Assembly: GCA_913052475.1 (NCBI GenBank)
Contig: CAJXEJ010000010.1
Coordinates: forward strand, 1 to 58,803
Direction: 5' to 3'
DNA: 58,803 nucleotides
Origin: an uncultured Dehalococcoidia bacterium
Lineage (GTDB): Bacteria > Chloroflexota > Dehalococcoidia > Lucifugimonadales > Lucifugimonadaceae
How positions within the stretch are numbered: the stretch's first letter is position 1; each line of letters begins with the position of its first letter. The position numbers and the translations under genes were made by a program. Under the pieces are notes generated by a model that saw only the letters and a list, made by a program, of their open reading frames with translations, was not told the DNA's origin and searched no databases. Shown here in pieces: positions 44,507 through 52,599 of this stretch.

Positions 44507-45808
44507 TTGACCACATCTGAATCTCAACAGCTCGTCTCCAATTCGTTTGATCGAACAGTGCTCCCAAATGGTCTGAGGATTCTCACCAGCACTTTCCGTC
44601 ACACCAACGCCGTAAGCATCAATTTTTTTTTCGGTGCAGGCTCTCGCTACGAAACTCCCCAGCTCGCCGGAGCTTCCCACCTTTTCGAGCACATGCTTTT
44701 TAAGGGAACTCCCGGCCGACCAACGCCCCGACAGATTTCAGAAGTCGTCGAGGGTGTGGGGGGAACGCTCAATGCGTTTACCGATAGAGAAGTAACCGGC
44801 TACTGGTGTCGGCTCGCCCAGCCTCACTACCGTGAAGGTATCGACCTCCTTTCCGACATGACACTCAATTCGCTCTTCAAAGACGACGATATCGCCAAAG
44901 AAAAGCAGGTTGTATACGAAGAAATCCGAGCGTCATACGACTCGCCAGGGGCGCGAGTCTCGATGCTGCTCGACGATCTGCTGTGGCCAGGCCAACCGCT
45001 AGGACGGGACATCGCAGGATCGGTCGAATCGGTTGGAGCGATCTCTCGGGACGAGATGCTCAAGTACCTCGAAACACAATACGTAGCCTCGAACACAGTG
45101 ATCGCCGTCGCCGGAAATATTGAACATTCCGATGTTGTCGACCAGGTGAGCGAGCTACTCGGAGGACTTCACGACGGTGAAATCCTTCCGATGATCCCTT
45201 ACGAACCCAAACCGATAACGAAACGGATTACCCTCGAACATCGACCCACCGAACAGGCTCACATTGCGTTCGCTTTACCCGGACTCGCAAACGACGATCC
45301 CGACCGGCATGCTCTCTCGATCATGTCGGTGATTCTTGGTGAAACCATGAGTAGTCGCCTATTCGAAGAAGTCCGTGAACAACGTGGACTTGCCTACGAT
45401 ATACACAGTGGCGCCCATTTCTTAAGCGACTGCGGAGCGTTCGTTGTTGCATCGGGAATCGATCCCGCACGAATCGACGAGGCAATCCCGGTAATCCTCA
45501 CCGAAATCGGAAAAACGCGAGAGGGTGTAACCGAAGCCGAGTGGGCACAGGCACTTGAACTCACCAAAGGCCGAATGATGCTCCGAATGGAAGAGAGTCG
45601 TGCAGTATCGAGTTTTCTGGGGATTCAGGAACTCCTTCGCAACGAGGTCGAGACAGTGGACGACATCATCGCCAAAATCGCTGCTGTCACTCGCGAAGAC
45701 ATTCACAGAGTCGCCAACCGGATCATCAAATCCGATAATCTCGTCCTCTCGATTGTCGGACCATTCGATGACACCGCGCACTTCGAAGAGATGCTCAAGT
45801 TTGATTAG
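44507..45808 (+). CDS. M16 family zinc peptidase (processing-peptidase-like)
   Basis: The 433-residue protein is a pitrilysin/insulinase-type peptidase resembling the mitochondrial processing peptidase beta and bacterial YmxG. The inverted zinc motif is H58-L-F-E61-H62 (ASHLFEHMLFKG), with a distal Glu expected in KEKQVVYEEI near 135. Two homologous halves are visible (about 15-220 and 225-433), the second with the RGLAYDIHSG motif near 285. Such enzymes often work in pairs, but there is no second M16 gene here. The start is TTG; no ribosome site decides it. Confidence 0.93.
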   Translation: MTTSESQQLVSNSFDRTVLPNGLRILTSTFRHTNAVSINFFFGAGSRYETPQLAGASHLFEHMLFKGTPGRPTPRQISEVVEGVGGTLNAFTDREVTGYWCRLAQPHYREGIDLLSDMTLNSLFKDDDIAKEKQVVYEEIRASYDSPGARVSMLLDDLLWPGQPLGRDIAGSVESVGAISRDEMLKYLETQYVASNTVIAVAGNIEHSDVVDQVSELLGGLHDGEILPMIPYEPKPITKRITLEHRPTEQAHIAFALPGLANDDPDRHALSIMSVILGETMSSRLFEEVREQRGLAYDIHSGAHFLSDCGAFVVASGIDPARIDEAIPVILTEIGKTREGVTEAEWAQALELTKGRMMLRMEESRAVSSFLGIQELLRNEVETVDDIIAKIAAVTREDIHRVANRIIKSDNLVLSIVGPFDDTAHFEEMLKFD

Positions 45809-45951
45809 CCTCAACGCATTGCCAGCAAGTAGCCGCTAGCGTGTTGCTTGAATACCGCTAACTTCGAGTTTCTAAAAAATGCGCGAAATTCGATTAAGTG
45901 TGTAAAAAAAACGCTTGGGCTCGAAAATAAATCCGGCGTAGCTTGCTAGTC

Positions 45952-46419
45952 ATGTTGACAAAACAAGCACCTCCAACCGACTTCAAGTGGCAGGCAGATA
46001 ACATCCGTGCTCTGCGTACCCACCTCGGACTTTCACAAACTGCGCTATCCCGAGAAATCGGTATTCGACAACAGACGATTAGTGAGTGGGAGACCGGGAT
46101 GTACGCACCTCGCGGGGCGTCGGTCACAATTCTCACTTTGCTGGCAGTCAGCTCGAATTTCCAGTTCGAACCGGAAACTGCCGACAATGACAAGATTCCT
46201 CCGCTGATGTCGGATCGATCGACACAGGGATTGGCTCCTCGCCGCCTTGCTGACTCGGGCCCGGTTACCGCACGATCGGAACAGCCAGCAAAGGCACAAC
46301 GACTAACGTTCGAAGCCGCGAAAGCAGCCCAGGCCGATCGTCTCACTGGTACGTATAACTCAACCTACTTTGAGTCACGACCGTCAGCAACGGTTCGACG
46401 ACTCGAAGTCCCCATGTGA
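45952..46419 (+). CDS. Xre-family helix-turn-helix regulator
   Basis: The 155-residue protein has one HTH domain at about 17-70 (NIRALRTHLGLSQTALSREI, then IRQQTISEWETG), the pattern of a Cro/C1-type DNA-binding domain. The rest is a polar, Ala- and Arg-rich tail without recognisable fold. A TTG three codons earlier (45943) is possible, but the ATG is better placed. It is monocistronic, with a terminator following. The regulated genes are unknown; the next genes are a stand-alone ligand domain and acyl-CoA dehydrogenases. Confidence 0.88.
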   Translation: MLTKQAPPTDFKWQADNIRALRTHLGLSQTALSREIGIRQQTISEWETGMYAPRGASVTILTLLAVSSNFQFEPETADNDKIPPLMSDRSTQGLAPRRLADSGPVTARSEQPAKAQRLTFEAAKAAQADRLTGTYNSTYFESRPSATVRRLEVPM

Positions 46420-46460
46420 TTAATAGTCGATTCTCGACTCGACAAACAATCTGCTAGTTG

Positions 46461-46488
46461 GCACCTGACCACAGCTGGTGCGGTTTTT
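46461..46488 (+). terminator. Probable intrinsic terminator after the Xre gene
   Basis: GCACC (46461-46465) pairs with GGTGC (46477-46481) around an 11-base loop and is followed by GG and a T5 run. The stem is short, so the strength is moderate. Confidence 0.5.
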
Positions 46489-46503
46489 GACAGGATTTTG
46501 GCT

Positions 46504-46533
46504 TTGACACCCTCATTCCAGTCCGACTAGGAT
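46504..46533 (+). promoter_or_regulatory. Sigma-70-like promoter upstream of the ligand-domain gene
   Basis: TTGACA (46504-46509) is separated by 18 bases from TAGGAT (46528-46533). The -35 is perfect and the -10 is four of six. It sits 28 bases before the start of the small Lrp-type gene and probably drives it and the following acyl-CoA dehydrogenases. Confidence 0.6.
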
Positions 46534-46560
46534 TGAGCCACTGATCAACGGAGAGATCAA

Positions 46561-46797
46561 TTGGCTACACGTGCATACATCCTCATCGGAACGGCTGTTG
46601 GTAAAACCACCGAAGTTTCCGATGCCCTGAAAGAAATTACGATGATGAAAGCCGTTGACACAGTGACGGGACCTTTCGACATCATCGCAGTAGCGGAAGC
46701 CGACGATCTCCCAAGTATTGGCGATCTGATCAGCGATGGGATGCACGGCATTCCGGGCATCGTAAAAACCGTTACGTGCCTGTCAGTCAGAAGCTGA
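46561..46797 (+). CDS. Stand-alone Lrp/AsnC-type ligand-binding (RAM) domain
   Basis: The 78-residue protein is the regulator-ligand-binding domain of the Lrp/AsnC family without the DNA-binding half: ILIGTAVGKTTEVSDALKEI, VDTVTGPFDIIAVAEADD and IPGIVKTVTCLSV. Such single-domain proteins form dimers and octamers, bind amino acids and may modulate other regulators or enzymes. The start is TTG with GGAGAG upstream. It lies between an Xre regulator and an acyl-CoA dehydrogenase, 38 bases before the latter's start. Confidence 0.9.
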   Translation: MATRAYILIGTAVGKTTEVSDALKEITMMKAVDTVTGPFDIIAVAEADDLPSIGDLISDGMHGIPGIVKTVTCLSVRS

Positions 46798-46808
46798 CAC
46801 ACCGGAGC

Positions 46809-46824
46809 CCCGATTCAAATCGGG
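46809..46824. other. Perfect 7-bp inverted repeat before acyl-CoA dehydrogenase gene
   Basis: CCCGATT-CA-AATCGGG forms a hairpin or an operator between the ligand-domain stop and the TTG start of the dehydrogenase. There is no T run, so it is not a plain terminator. Confidence 0.45.
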
Positions 46825-46834
46825 AATTCATATA

Positions 46835-48037
46835 TTGCGCTTCGACTTCACCACTGAAGAGACCGATTTCAGAAACCAGATAAGCACGTTCCTCGATGAG
46901 ATGCTGCCCAAAAACTGGGGGGGGCCGGCGGGACTATCGGATGACGACGGGTGGGCTCTCGATCAGCGACTCAGGAAAGAACTGGTCAAACGCGGTTGGT
47001 TGGTGATGGGCTGGCCAAAAGAATACGGTGGCGCCGATTCATCACCAATGATGAACACCATACTTGCCGATGAAATGGCGTATCGCAGAGCGCCCGGACT
47101 CGACGGGTTCGGGACCCGAATGCTCGGCCCGACGCTTATGGCGTTCGGCAACGAAGAACAGCGAGCGCAGCATCTCGGTGCAATCGCCCGTGGTGAAGTC
47201 CAATGGTGTCAGGGCTATTCAGAACCCAACTCCGGCTCAGATTTAGCCTCGATCCAAACAAGCGCAGAACTCTATGGCGATGAATTCGTCATCAACGGTG
47301 CCAAGATATGGACATCGATGGGTCACCGCGCCGACATGATGTTTATGCTCGTGCGCACCAACCCCGATGAGCCACGTCACGCCGGAATAAGCCTGCTGCT
47401 TGTCGACATGAAAACGCCGGGAATCGATGTCCAGCCAATCGTAAACATGGCAGGTGTCCATCACTTCAATCAGGTCATCTTCGACAATGTATGTGTGCCC
47501 AAAGAAAACCTTGTCGGCGATCTTAATGACGGTTGGCGAGTAGGGATGACGATCCTGAACCACGAACGATCGGGGATCGAGTTCGCCGCCGGTGCACGCG
47601 CAGCAATAGAAGAACTAATCGCTTACATCAACAATCCCGATTCACCCGTTCACTCGGCGAAGTCCGATCCGGCAGTACGAATCAAGCTCGCCGAACTGAG
47701 CACTGAAGTCGAAGCCGCACGACTACTCTGTTACGACGTCACATGGCGGCATGGGCAGGGTCTCGAACCATCGTTCGAGGCATCGATGAGCAAAGTTGCT
47801 GGTACCGATATCTATCAAAAAGTTCTCGAGTACGGACTCGAAATCCTTGGCATGTACGGCGGGTTGGAACCCGCATCACCTCAGGTAGAACTGCAGGGCA
47901 GATTCCTGAAGCTGCGAATGCTCTCGACAGCAACCACGATCTTCTCTGGCACGAACGAAATTCAGAAAAACATTATCGCCCAGCGCGGACTCGGGCTTCC
48001 GAGGCCACCACGGCCCCCCGGGCTCGCTAATAAATAA
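46835..48037 (+). CDS. Acyl-CoA dehydrogenase (large-subunit type)
   Basis: A 400-residue FAD-dependent acyl-CoA dehydrogenase. It begins MRFDFTTEETDFRNQI, has GYSEPNSGSDLASI near 130 (FAD/substrate site) and GTNEIQKNIIAQRGLGLPR at the C terminus. The start is TTG; later methionines would cut the conserved N terminus. The paired gene that follows and the sequence style resemble the FadE26/FadE27 or ChsE1/ChsE2 heterotetrameric dehydrogenases, which oxidise steroid or other alicyclic side chains. That likeness is from memory of family patterns. Confidence 0.93.
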   Translation: MRFDFTTEETDFRNQISTFLDEMLPKNWGGPAGLSDDDGWALDQRLRKELVKRGWLVMGWPKEYGGADSSPMMNTILADEMAYRRAPGLDGFGTRMLGPTLMAFGNEEQRAQHLGAIARGEVQWCQGYSEPNSGSDLASIQTSAELYGDEFVINGAKIWTSMGHRADMMFMLVRTNPDEPRHAGISLLLVDMKTPGIDVQPIVNMAGVHHFNQVIFDNVCVPKENLVGDLNDGWRVGMTILNHERSGIEFAAGARAAIEELIAYINNPDSPVHSAKSDPAVRIKLAELSTEVEAARLLCYDVTWRHGQGLEPSFEASMSKVAGTDIYQKVLEYGLEILGMYGGLEPASPQVELQGRFLKLRMLSTATTIFSGTNEIQKNIIAQRGLGLPRPPRPPGLANK

Positions 48038-48046
48038 GGAATCACA

Positions 48047-49165
48047 TTGGATTTCGGTCTTACAGAAACTCAAGAACTTATTCGAACGACCGCACGAGAA
48101 TTTCTCGCCGATCGATCGGATTCGTCGGTGGCACGTGCAGTCGCAAATGGCGACACCGACGCACTGGAAAGCCTTTGGAAAGACATCGTCGAACTCGGTT
48201 GGCCAGCACTAATAATTTCCGAAGAGCACGGCGGTGCAGGGCTATCGTTCGGCGACTTCGCCGTTCTACTGGAAGAATTGGGGGCAAGCCTCGCACCAAC
48301 CCCGATCGTCGAATCCGCAATAACGTCCCGCATTATCGAACGGTTCGGCTCCAACGATCTCAAATCCGATTTGCTTCCCAAGGCCGCAACCGGTGACGCC
48401 CTCATCACTCCGGCTATCGTTGAGCGAGATGCCTCATGGGACGCCACATCTCCGACCGTTGCAGCCACAAAGACAGATACCGGCCTTGTGATCACCGGCG
48501 AAAAACGATTTGTTGCATTTGCCGAACAAGCGACGCACGCATTAACCCTAGTCCGAACCGACAAAGGCGATCCGGCGCTGGTCGTGGTCCCAATTTCGGA
48601 ATCCGGAGGAATCGAACAAATCCCGCTTGAACACGTTGCGGGAACTCCGGTGTCATCTGTTTCGTTTAACGAACTCGAAGTACCTGAAGCAAACATCGTA
48701 GCCACTGGTGACGACGCGATCAGGACAACGGAAGAACTAATCGCCACCGGCAGCGTAGCTCGCGCTGCGCAACTTGCCGGATTGGGTCGAGCAGTGATGG
48801 ACGCAACGGTGGAGTACGCGTCAAATCGCGAACAATTCGGTCAAGTGGTCGGCTCGTTTCAGGCGATCCAACACCACCTGGCAGAAATGGCAATCGCATC
48901 CAAGCAGGTGAACCATCTCGTTCACTCCGCGGCGTGGAGTTTTTCACAAGACGGATATTCCGTTGAGCGCGCTGCAAAGGCAAAAATAGCAGCAAGCGAG
49001 AAAATTTCTGCTTTATGCTGGAACGCGCACCAGTGTCACGGCGCTATTGGATTTACGTGGGAACACGACCTGCACCTCTATACACGCAGGGCACTGGCGT
49101 GGAAAACTGACTACGGCGATTCGTCGTTCCATAAATCGAAACTTGCCGACGCAATGGGCCTGTAA
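48047..49165 (+). CDS. Acyl-CoA dehydrogenase (small-subunit type)
   Basis: A second, shorter dehydrogenase of 372 residues that follows the first by 9 bases. It begins MDFGLTETQELIRTTAREFL, has REQFGQVVGSFQAIQHHLAEM near 263 (FAD-binding arginine) and ends with HQCHGAIGFTWEHDLHLYTRRA. That C-terminal WEHDLHLYxRRA pattern is common in the partner subunit of heteromeric acyl-CoA dehydrogenases. The start is TTG with AAGGA ahead. The middle domain is reduced compared with the first gene. Confidence 0.93.
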   Translation: MDFGLTETQELIRTTAREFLADRSDSSVARAVANGDTDALESLWKDIVELGWPALIISEEHGGAGLSFGDFAVLLEELGASLAPTPIVESAITSRIIERFGSNDLKSDLLPKAATGDALITPAIVERDASWDATSPTVAATKTDTGLVITGEKRFVAFAEQATHALTLVRTDKGDPALVVVPISESGGIEQIPLEHVAGTPVSSVSFNELEVPEANIVATGDDAIRTTEELIATGSVARAAQLAGLGRAVMDATVEYASNREQFGQVVGSFQAIQHHLAEMAIASKQVNHLVHSAAWSFSQDGYSVERAAKAKIAASEKISALCWNAHQCHGAIGFTWEHDLHLYTRRALAWKTDYGDSSFHKSKLADAMGL

Positions 49166-49179
49166 GGAAGTATCAACTC

Positions 49180-49578
49180 ATGTGGTGGACCGCAGAAGAA
49201 GAAAAACACCAGCTTCGACATGACGACTGCCTGTTTTGCAACATCATTCATGGCGATCAGCCGTCGACCGAAATCTACTCAGATGACCAGTGCATGGCAT
49301 TCAACGACATCAACCCGGTCGCGAACGTTCATGTCCTGATTGTTCCTCGTGAACATGTGACATATCTGACCGGTGCGACCGAACAGCACGAACAGCTCCT
49401 CGGGCATCTGATGCGGGTTGGCGCACGTGTAGCCCGCCTGACCGGAATATCAGAAGGAGGTTACCGGGTTGCCCTCAACCAGGGAGTCGATGCCGGACAG
49501 ATCGTCGACCACCTGCATCTGCATGTACTTGGTGGTGGAATCCTCGACAAGCTCGGCACGCCACTCGGACCGTCGTAA
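49180..49578 (+). CDS. HIT-family nucleotide hydrolase
   Basis: A histidine-triad protein of 132 residues: DHLHLHVLGG carries H111, H113 and H115. A zinc site is suggested by C17 and C20 (CLFCNIIHG). HIT (HINT-type) proteins hydrolyse AMP-lysine, AMP-alkyl or similar adducts. AAGGAAG precedes the ATG. It is 14 bases after the second acyl-CoA dehydrogenase, so it is probably in the same transcript; HINT proteins often accompany unrelated operons. Confidence 0.95.
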   Translation: MWWTAEEEKHQLRHDDCLFCNIIHGDQPSTEIYSDDQCMAFNDINPVANVHVLIVPREHVTYLTGATEQHEQLLGHLMRVGARVARLTGISEGGYRVALNQGVDAGQIVDHLHLHVLGGGILDKLGTPLGPS

Positions 49579-49608
49579 TCATTCCGAGCAGCACGCAAAT
49601 CATGTGGC

Positions 49609-50925
49609 GTGAGCAATCACTGGCAAGGGGTTGATGGCTTAGTGCACATCGGACTGCTCAGCGGTACCAGTTACTCGGCCTTCAAATACCGCGAATATCG
49701 GCTTTTCTGGATAGCCGCGGCATTTTCCAACGTCGGTATGTGGTCGCTCGTGTGGGGCAGACTCTGGCTGATGCGCACCCTCACCGAATCTGAGGTTACG
49801 CTTGGTCTCGTGGCAACTGCCAACCTCGCTCCGGTACTGCTGTTTTCAATGTGGGGAGGCGTTCTAGCCGACCGCTTTAATCGCCTGAAGATCGTCAGGT
49901 TCACACGGCTCATGTTCGCCTTTGCAACGCTTGGCACGGGGGTTCTGATTCAAAGCGAACTCGTCGAACCATGGCATGTGCTCGCCATCGCTACTGTGAC
50001 TGGCACGCTTCTCGCATTCGACATACCGTCACGTTCAGCCATGGTCGCTTCGATCGTCCCGAAAGAACACCTTGCCGGTGCGATCTCGCTCTATTCGATC
50101 GTATTCGGATCTGCGGCAATCATTGGTCCAGTGCTGTTCCGTCCCCTTGTCGCCGCTTGGGGGCTCGAAGGCCTATTTTATGTGATCGGAACTGCTTACC
50201 TCTTTACCGTCCTGACATTGCTCATTATGTCGACCAAAGGACACAAGGTCACAGCAACAAGCAAGACCGCCTTTGGGGGGTTAAAGCAAGGATTCGTCTA
50301 TCTTCGACAACAGAAGACAATCGCCTCGATCATCATGCTCGGAGTAACGCTCGGCCTGTTCGGTTCATCATTCGAAACACTGTTACCTGTATTCACAGAT
50401 GAAATCTTCTCCGGAGGCGAAAGCGTTTATGGCGACCTCCTGCTCGGTGCCGGAATCGGCGGACTTGCCGCAACCACGGCAATCACGCTCATCGGCAAAC
50501 GCGTCCGACCCGCGCTCTACTTGATCATTGCTGGTGTTGGCGTCGGAGCGGCGCAACTCACGTTCGCTCGAATGGAAGTCTTGAGCGTCGCCATCCTCGT
50601 CGCCGGAATCATGGGCGGATTCCGAGTGGTGCTCGGAACGATGAACACCACCGTCGTTCAAACACTCGTCGACGAGGAATACCGCGGGCGTATTATGAGC
50701 ATCACCCAACTAACGTGGGGGGCATCGGCACTCGGTGGATTGCTAATGGGCTACCTCGCCCAACGTTTTGACGCACCGACCGCGATGACGCTCGGCGGAT
50801 CAGTCGCAATTCTCACCACCCTACTAGTCGGCCAGCGGCTAATCCGAAACTTCGGAATCGGTTCAAAGCCCAACCAGAAGTCCGACGCACCCGCTGAAAG
50901 TGCTATCTGTACAACAGACCTGTGA
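49609..50925 (+). CDS. MFS exporter of the EntS-like (MFS_3) type
   Basis: The 438-residue protein has about 12 membrane helices from residue 28 on (FKYREYRLFWIAAAFSNVG). The loop 2-3 motif reads GGVLADRFNRLKIV; the typical EntS-like region AFDIPSRSAMVASIVP follows near 137 and RGRIMSITQL near 362. The family exports siderophores and drugs. The start is GTG. It ends the acyl-CoA dehydrogenase-HIT run and precedes the molybdenum hydroxylase operon by 236 bases. The substrate is unknown. Confidence 0.9.
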   Translation: MSNHWQGVDGLVHIGLLSGTSYSAFKYREYRLFWIAAAFSNVGMWSLVWGRLWLMRTLTESEVTLGLVATANLAPVLLFSMWGGVLADRFNRLKIVRFTRLMFAFATLGTGVLIQSELVEPWHVLAIATVTGTLLAFDIPSRSAMVASIVPKEHLAGAISLYSIVFGSAAIIGPVLFRPLVAAWGLEGLFYVIGTAYLFTVLTLLIMSTKGHKVTATSKTAFGGLKQGFVYLRQQKTIASIIMLGVTLGLFGSSFETLLPVFTDEIFSGGESVYGDLLLGAGIGGLAATTAITLIGKRVRPALYLIIAGVGVGAAQLTFARMEVLSVAILVAGIMGGFRVVLGTMNTTVVQTLVDEEYRGRIMSITQLTWGASALGGLLMGYLAQRFDAPTAMTLGGSVAILTTLLVGQRLIRNFGIGSKPNQKSDAPAESAICTTDL

Positions 50926-50962
50926 GCCAATTGCACCACTTTCAGCTACATAGCGCTTGACC

Positions 50963-50977
50963 CCAATAACTTATTGG
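50963..50977. promoter_or_regulatory. Perfect palindrome upstream of the hydroxylase operon
   Basis: CCAATAA-C-TTATTGG is a 15-base perfect palindrome 15 bases before a -35 element. It is a strong candidate for a regulator binding site. Confidence 0.5.
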
Positions 50978-50991
50978 TCCCCGATTATTAG

Positions 50992-51020
50992 TTGCGGGTA
51001 CCCCTCTAGGTGGGCATAAT
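50992..51020 (+). promoter_or_regulatory. Candidate promoter of the coxMSL-like operon
   Basis: TTGCGG (50992-50997) and CATAAT (51015-51020) are 17 bases apart. The -10 matches five of six bases. It leaves a leader of about 135 bases, with a CCCGGA/TCCGGG hairpin at about 51077-51101. Confidence 0.5.
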
Positions 51021-51161
51021 GAGCGCTCTCACCTCGTGGGCACTCTTGTAGCACGCCCGCATGGCCAGCCCGGACTCTTGATTAAGCTCCGGGGTTTCAT
51101 GCTGTTATTCCTGTGTTGCCAGCTTGAATATTCTGTAGAAACACTCGAAAGGAGAGGGCAC

Positions 51162-52031
51162 TTGCACCCGTTTGCATACGTTGCCCCAGGCACGATAGAC
51201 GAAGCAGTAGCCGTGCTCAACGAACATGGTGATCGAGCACGACCGATGGCAGGTGGAACCGACCTGATCGTCAAGGCACGCGCAAACGCCTGGGAGCTAG
51301 ACGCCGTTGTCGACATCAAGAACATCCCCGAACTCATGTCACTGTCCGACAATGGAGACGGACTCAGCATCGGCGCAGGCGTGCCGTGCTACCAGGTGTA
51401 CGGAAACAGCGATATTGCTGCCGGCTACCCTGGAATCATCGATGGTGCATCCATCATTGGCGGAATCCAGATCCAGTCTCGCGCTGGTCTTGGAGGAAAT
51501 CTCTGTAACGCCGCACCGTCTGCCGATGGTATTTGCCCACTCATCGTGCACAGTGCAGTCGCAAAAATCACCAACGCCTCTGGCACACGTGAAGTTGCGG
51601 TTGAAGATTTTTGCACCGGACCGAGTCAAACGGTTCTCAATACCGGCGATCTGCTCGTCAGTATCGAAGTACCGAAGCCTGCTGCCAACTCTGGCGCAGC
51701 CTACACACGATTCACCCCACGAAACGAAATGGACATCGCCGTGGCTGGCGTCGGTGTCATGGTCGTTCTCGATTCTTCCGGGCAGAACTTCGAATCTGCA
51801 CGAATTGCACTATCCGCAGTAGGCCCAACACCAATTCTGGCATCTGCCGCTGGTGACAGCCTTGCTGGCAAGCCGGTCAACGACGAAACGATCGCCGCTG
51901 CCGCCGCTCTCGCAAGAGATGCTGCTTCGCCGATTACCGACATGCGCGGTACGGTCGAACAGCGAAAACAACTCGTAGAAGTACTCACAGGCCGAATGAT
52001 CAACAAGGCTGTTGAACGGGCAAGGGGCTAA
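51162..52031 (+). CDS. Molybdenum hydroxylase FAD-binding subunit (CoxM/XdhC-like medium subunit)
   Basis: The 289-residue protein binds FAD and passes electrons from the Fe-S subunit to the acceptor. It shows the two pyrophosphate-binding loops of the family: RPMAGGTDLIVKAR near 28-41 and IGGIQIQSRAGLGGNLCNAAPSAD near 100 (in shortened form GGNLCNAAPSAD). The start is TTG with GGAGAGG just upstream; a frame open to 51036 would add 42 residues of no family character. It heads a four-gene operon of medium, small and two large subunits. Confidence 0.93.
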   Translation: MHPFAYVAPGTIDEAVAVLNEHGDRARPMAGGTDLIVKARANAWELDAVVDIKNIPELMSLSDNGDGLSIGAGVPCYQVYGNSDIAAGYPGIIDGASIIGGIQIQSRAGLGGNLCNAAPSADGICPLIVHSAVAKITNASGTREVAVEDFCTGPSQTVLNTGDLLVSIEVPKPAANSGAAYTRFTPRNEMDIAVAGVGVMVVLDSSGQNFESARIALSAVGPTPILASAAGDSLAGKPVNDETIAAAAALARDAASPITDMRGTVEQRKQLVEVLTGRMINKAVERARG

Positions 52032-52037
52032 AGAACC

Positions 52038-52514
52038 ATGACAACAAACTCCCCGAGTAAGGTTCACGTAACGACGACCATCAACGGTCAGCAGCACGAA
52101 CTGCTCGTGCCGCCTTACATGAGCCTGCTCGACACTCTTCGTGAACTCATTGGTCTCACGGGCACCAAAGAAGGCTGTCTCGACGGCAACTGTGGTGCTT
52201 GCACGGTCAGTCTCGACGGTCGAATCGTCGACTCATGCCTCGTTCTCGGCGCAGAAGTAGACGGCAAGAACGTCGACACAGTTGAAGGAATGGCAACTCC
52301 AGAGGGTCTCCACCCTCTCCAACAGGCGTTCCTCGAAGAGGCTGCTCTCCAGTGCGGTATCTGCACACCGGGCATCCTCGTCGCTGCGAAGGGTCTGTTG
52401 GACAACGAACCTTCACCGAGTGAAGGTCGAATCAGACACTGGCTCGCAGGAAACCTCTGCCGCTGCACCGGCTACGACAAGATTGTCCGAGCCGTGCAAA
52501 AAGCAAGTAGCTAA
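52038..52514 (+). CDS. Molybdenum hydroxylase [2Fe-2S] subunit (CoxS-like)
   Basis: A 158-residue iron-sulfur subunit with two clusters. The plant-type ferredoxin site is KEGCLDGNCGACTVSLDG near 45 and the helical second site is CGICTPG near 105 and CRCTGYDKI near 143. The family moves electrons from the molybdenum centre to FAD. It starts 6 bases after the medium subunit. Confidence 0.97.
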   Translation: MTTNSPSKVHVTTTINGQQHELLVPPYMSLLDTLRELIGLTGTKEGCLDGNCGACTVSLDGRIVDSCLVLGAEVDGKNVDTVEGMATPEGLHPLQQAFLEEAALQCGICTPGILVAAKGLLDNEPSPSEGRIRHWLAGNLCRCTGYDKIVRAVQKASS

Positions 52515-52530
52515 GAAATGACGCCGGATT

Positions 52531-52563
52531 GCTGCCAAAGCTCATCGAGAGCGGGTAGGCAGC
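52531..52563 (+). other. Nested hairpin between small and first large subunit genes
   Basis: GCTGCC pairs with GGCAGC around an inner GCTC/GAGC stem, ending in TTTCTA. It could end part of the transcripts or act as an RNA-processing site. It lies 36 bases before the large subunit start. Confidence 0.5.
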
Positions 52564-52599
52564 TTTCTAATCTAACTGACATGGTTCTGGAGAGAATTA

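Noticed and set aside
51021-51161. Molybdenum cofactor riboswitch in the hydroxylase leader
   Set aside because: Only a simple 6-bp hairpin was seen; none of the conserved elements could be identified by eye. A covariance-model search would decide.
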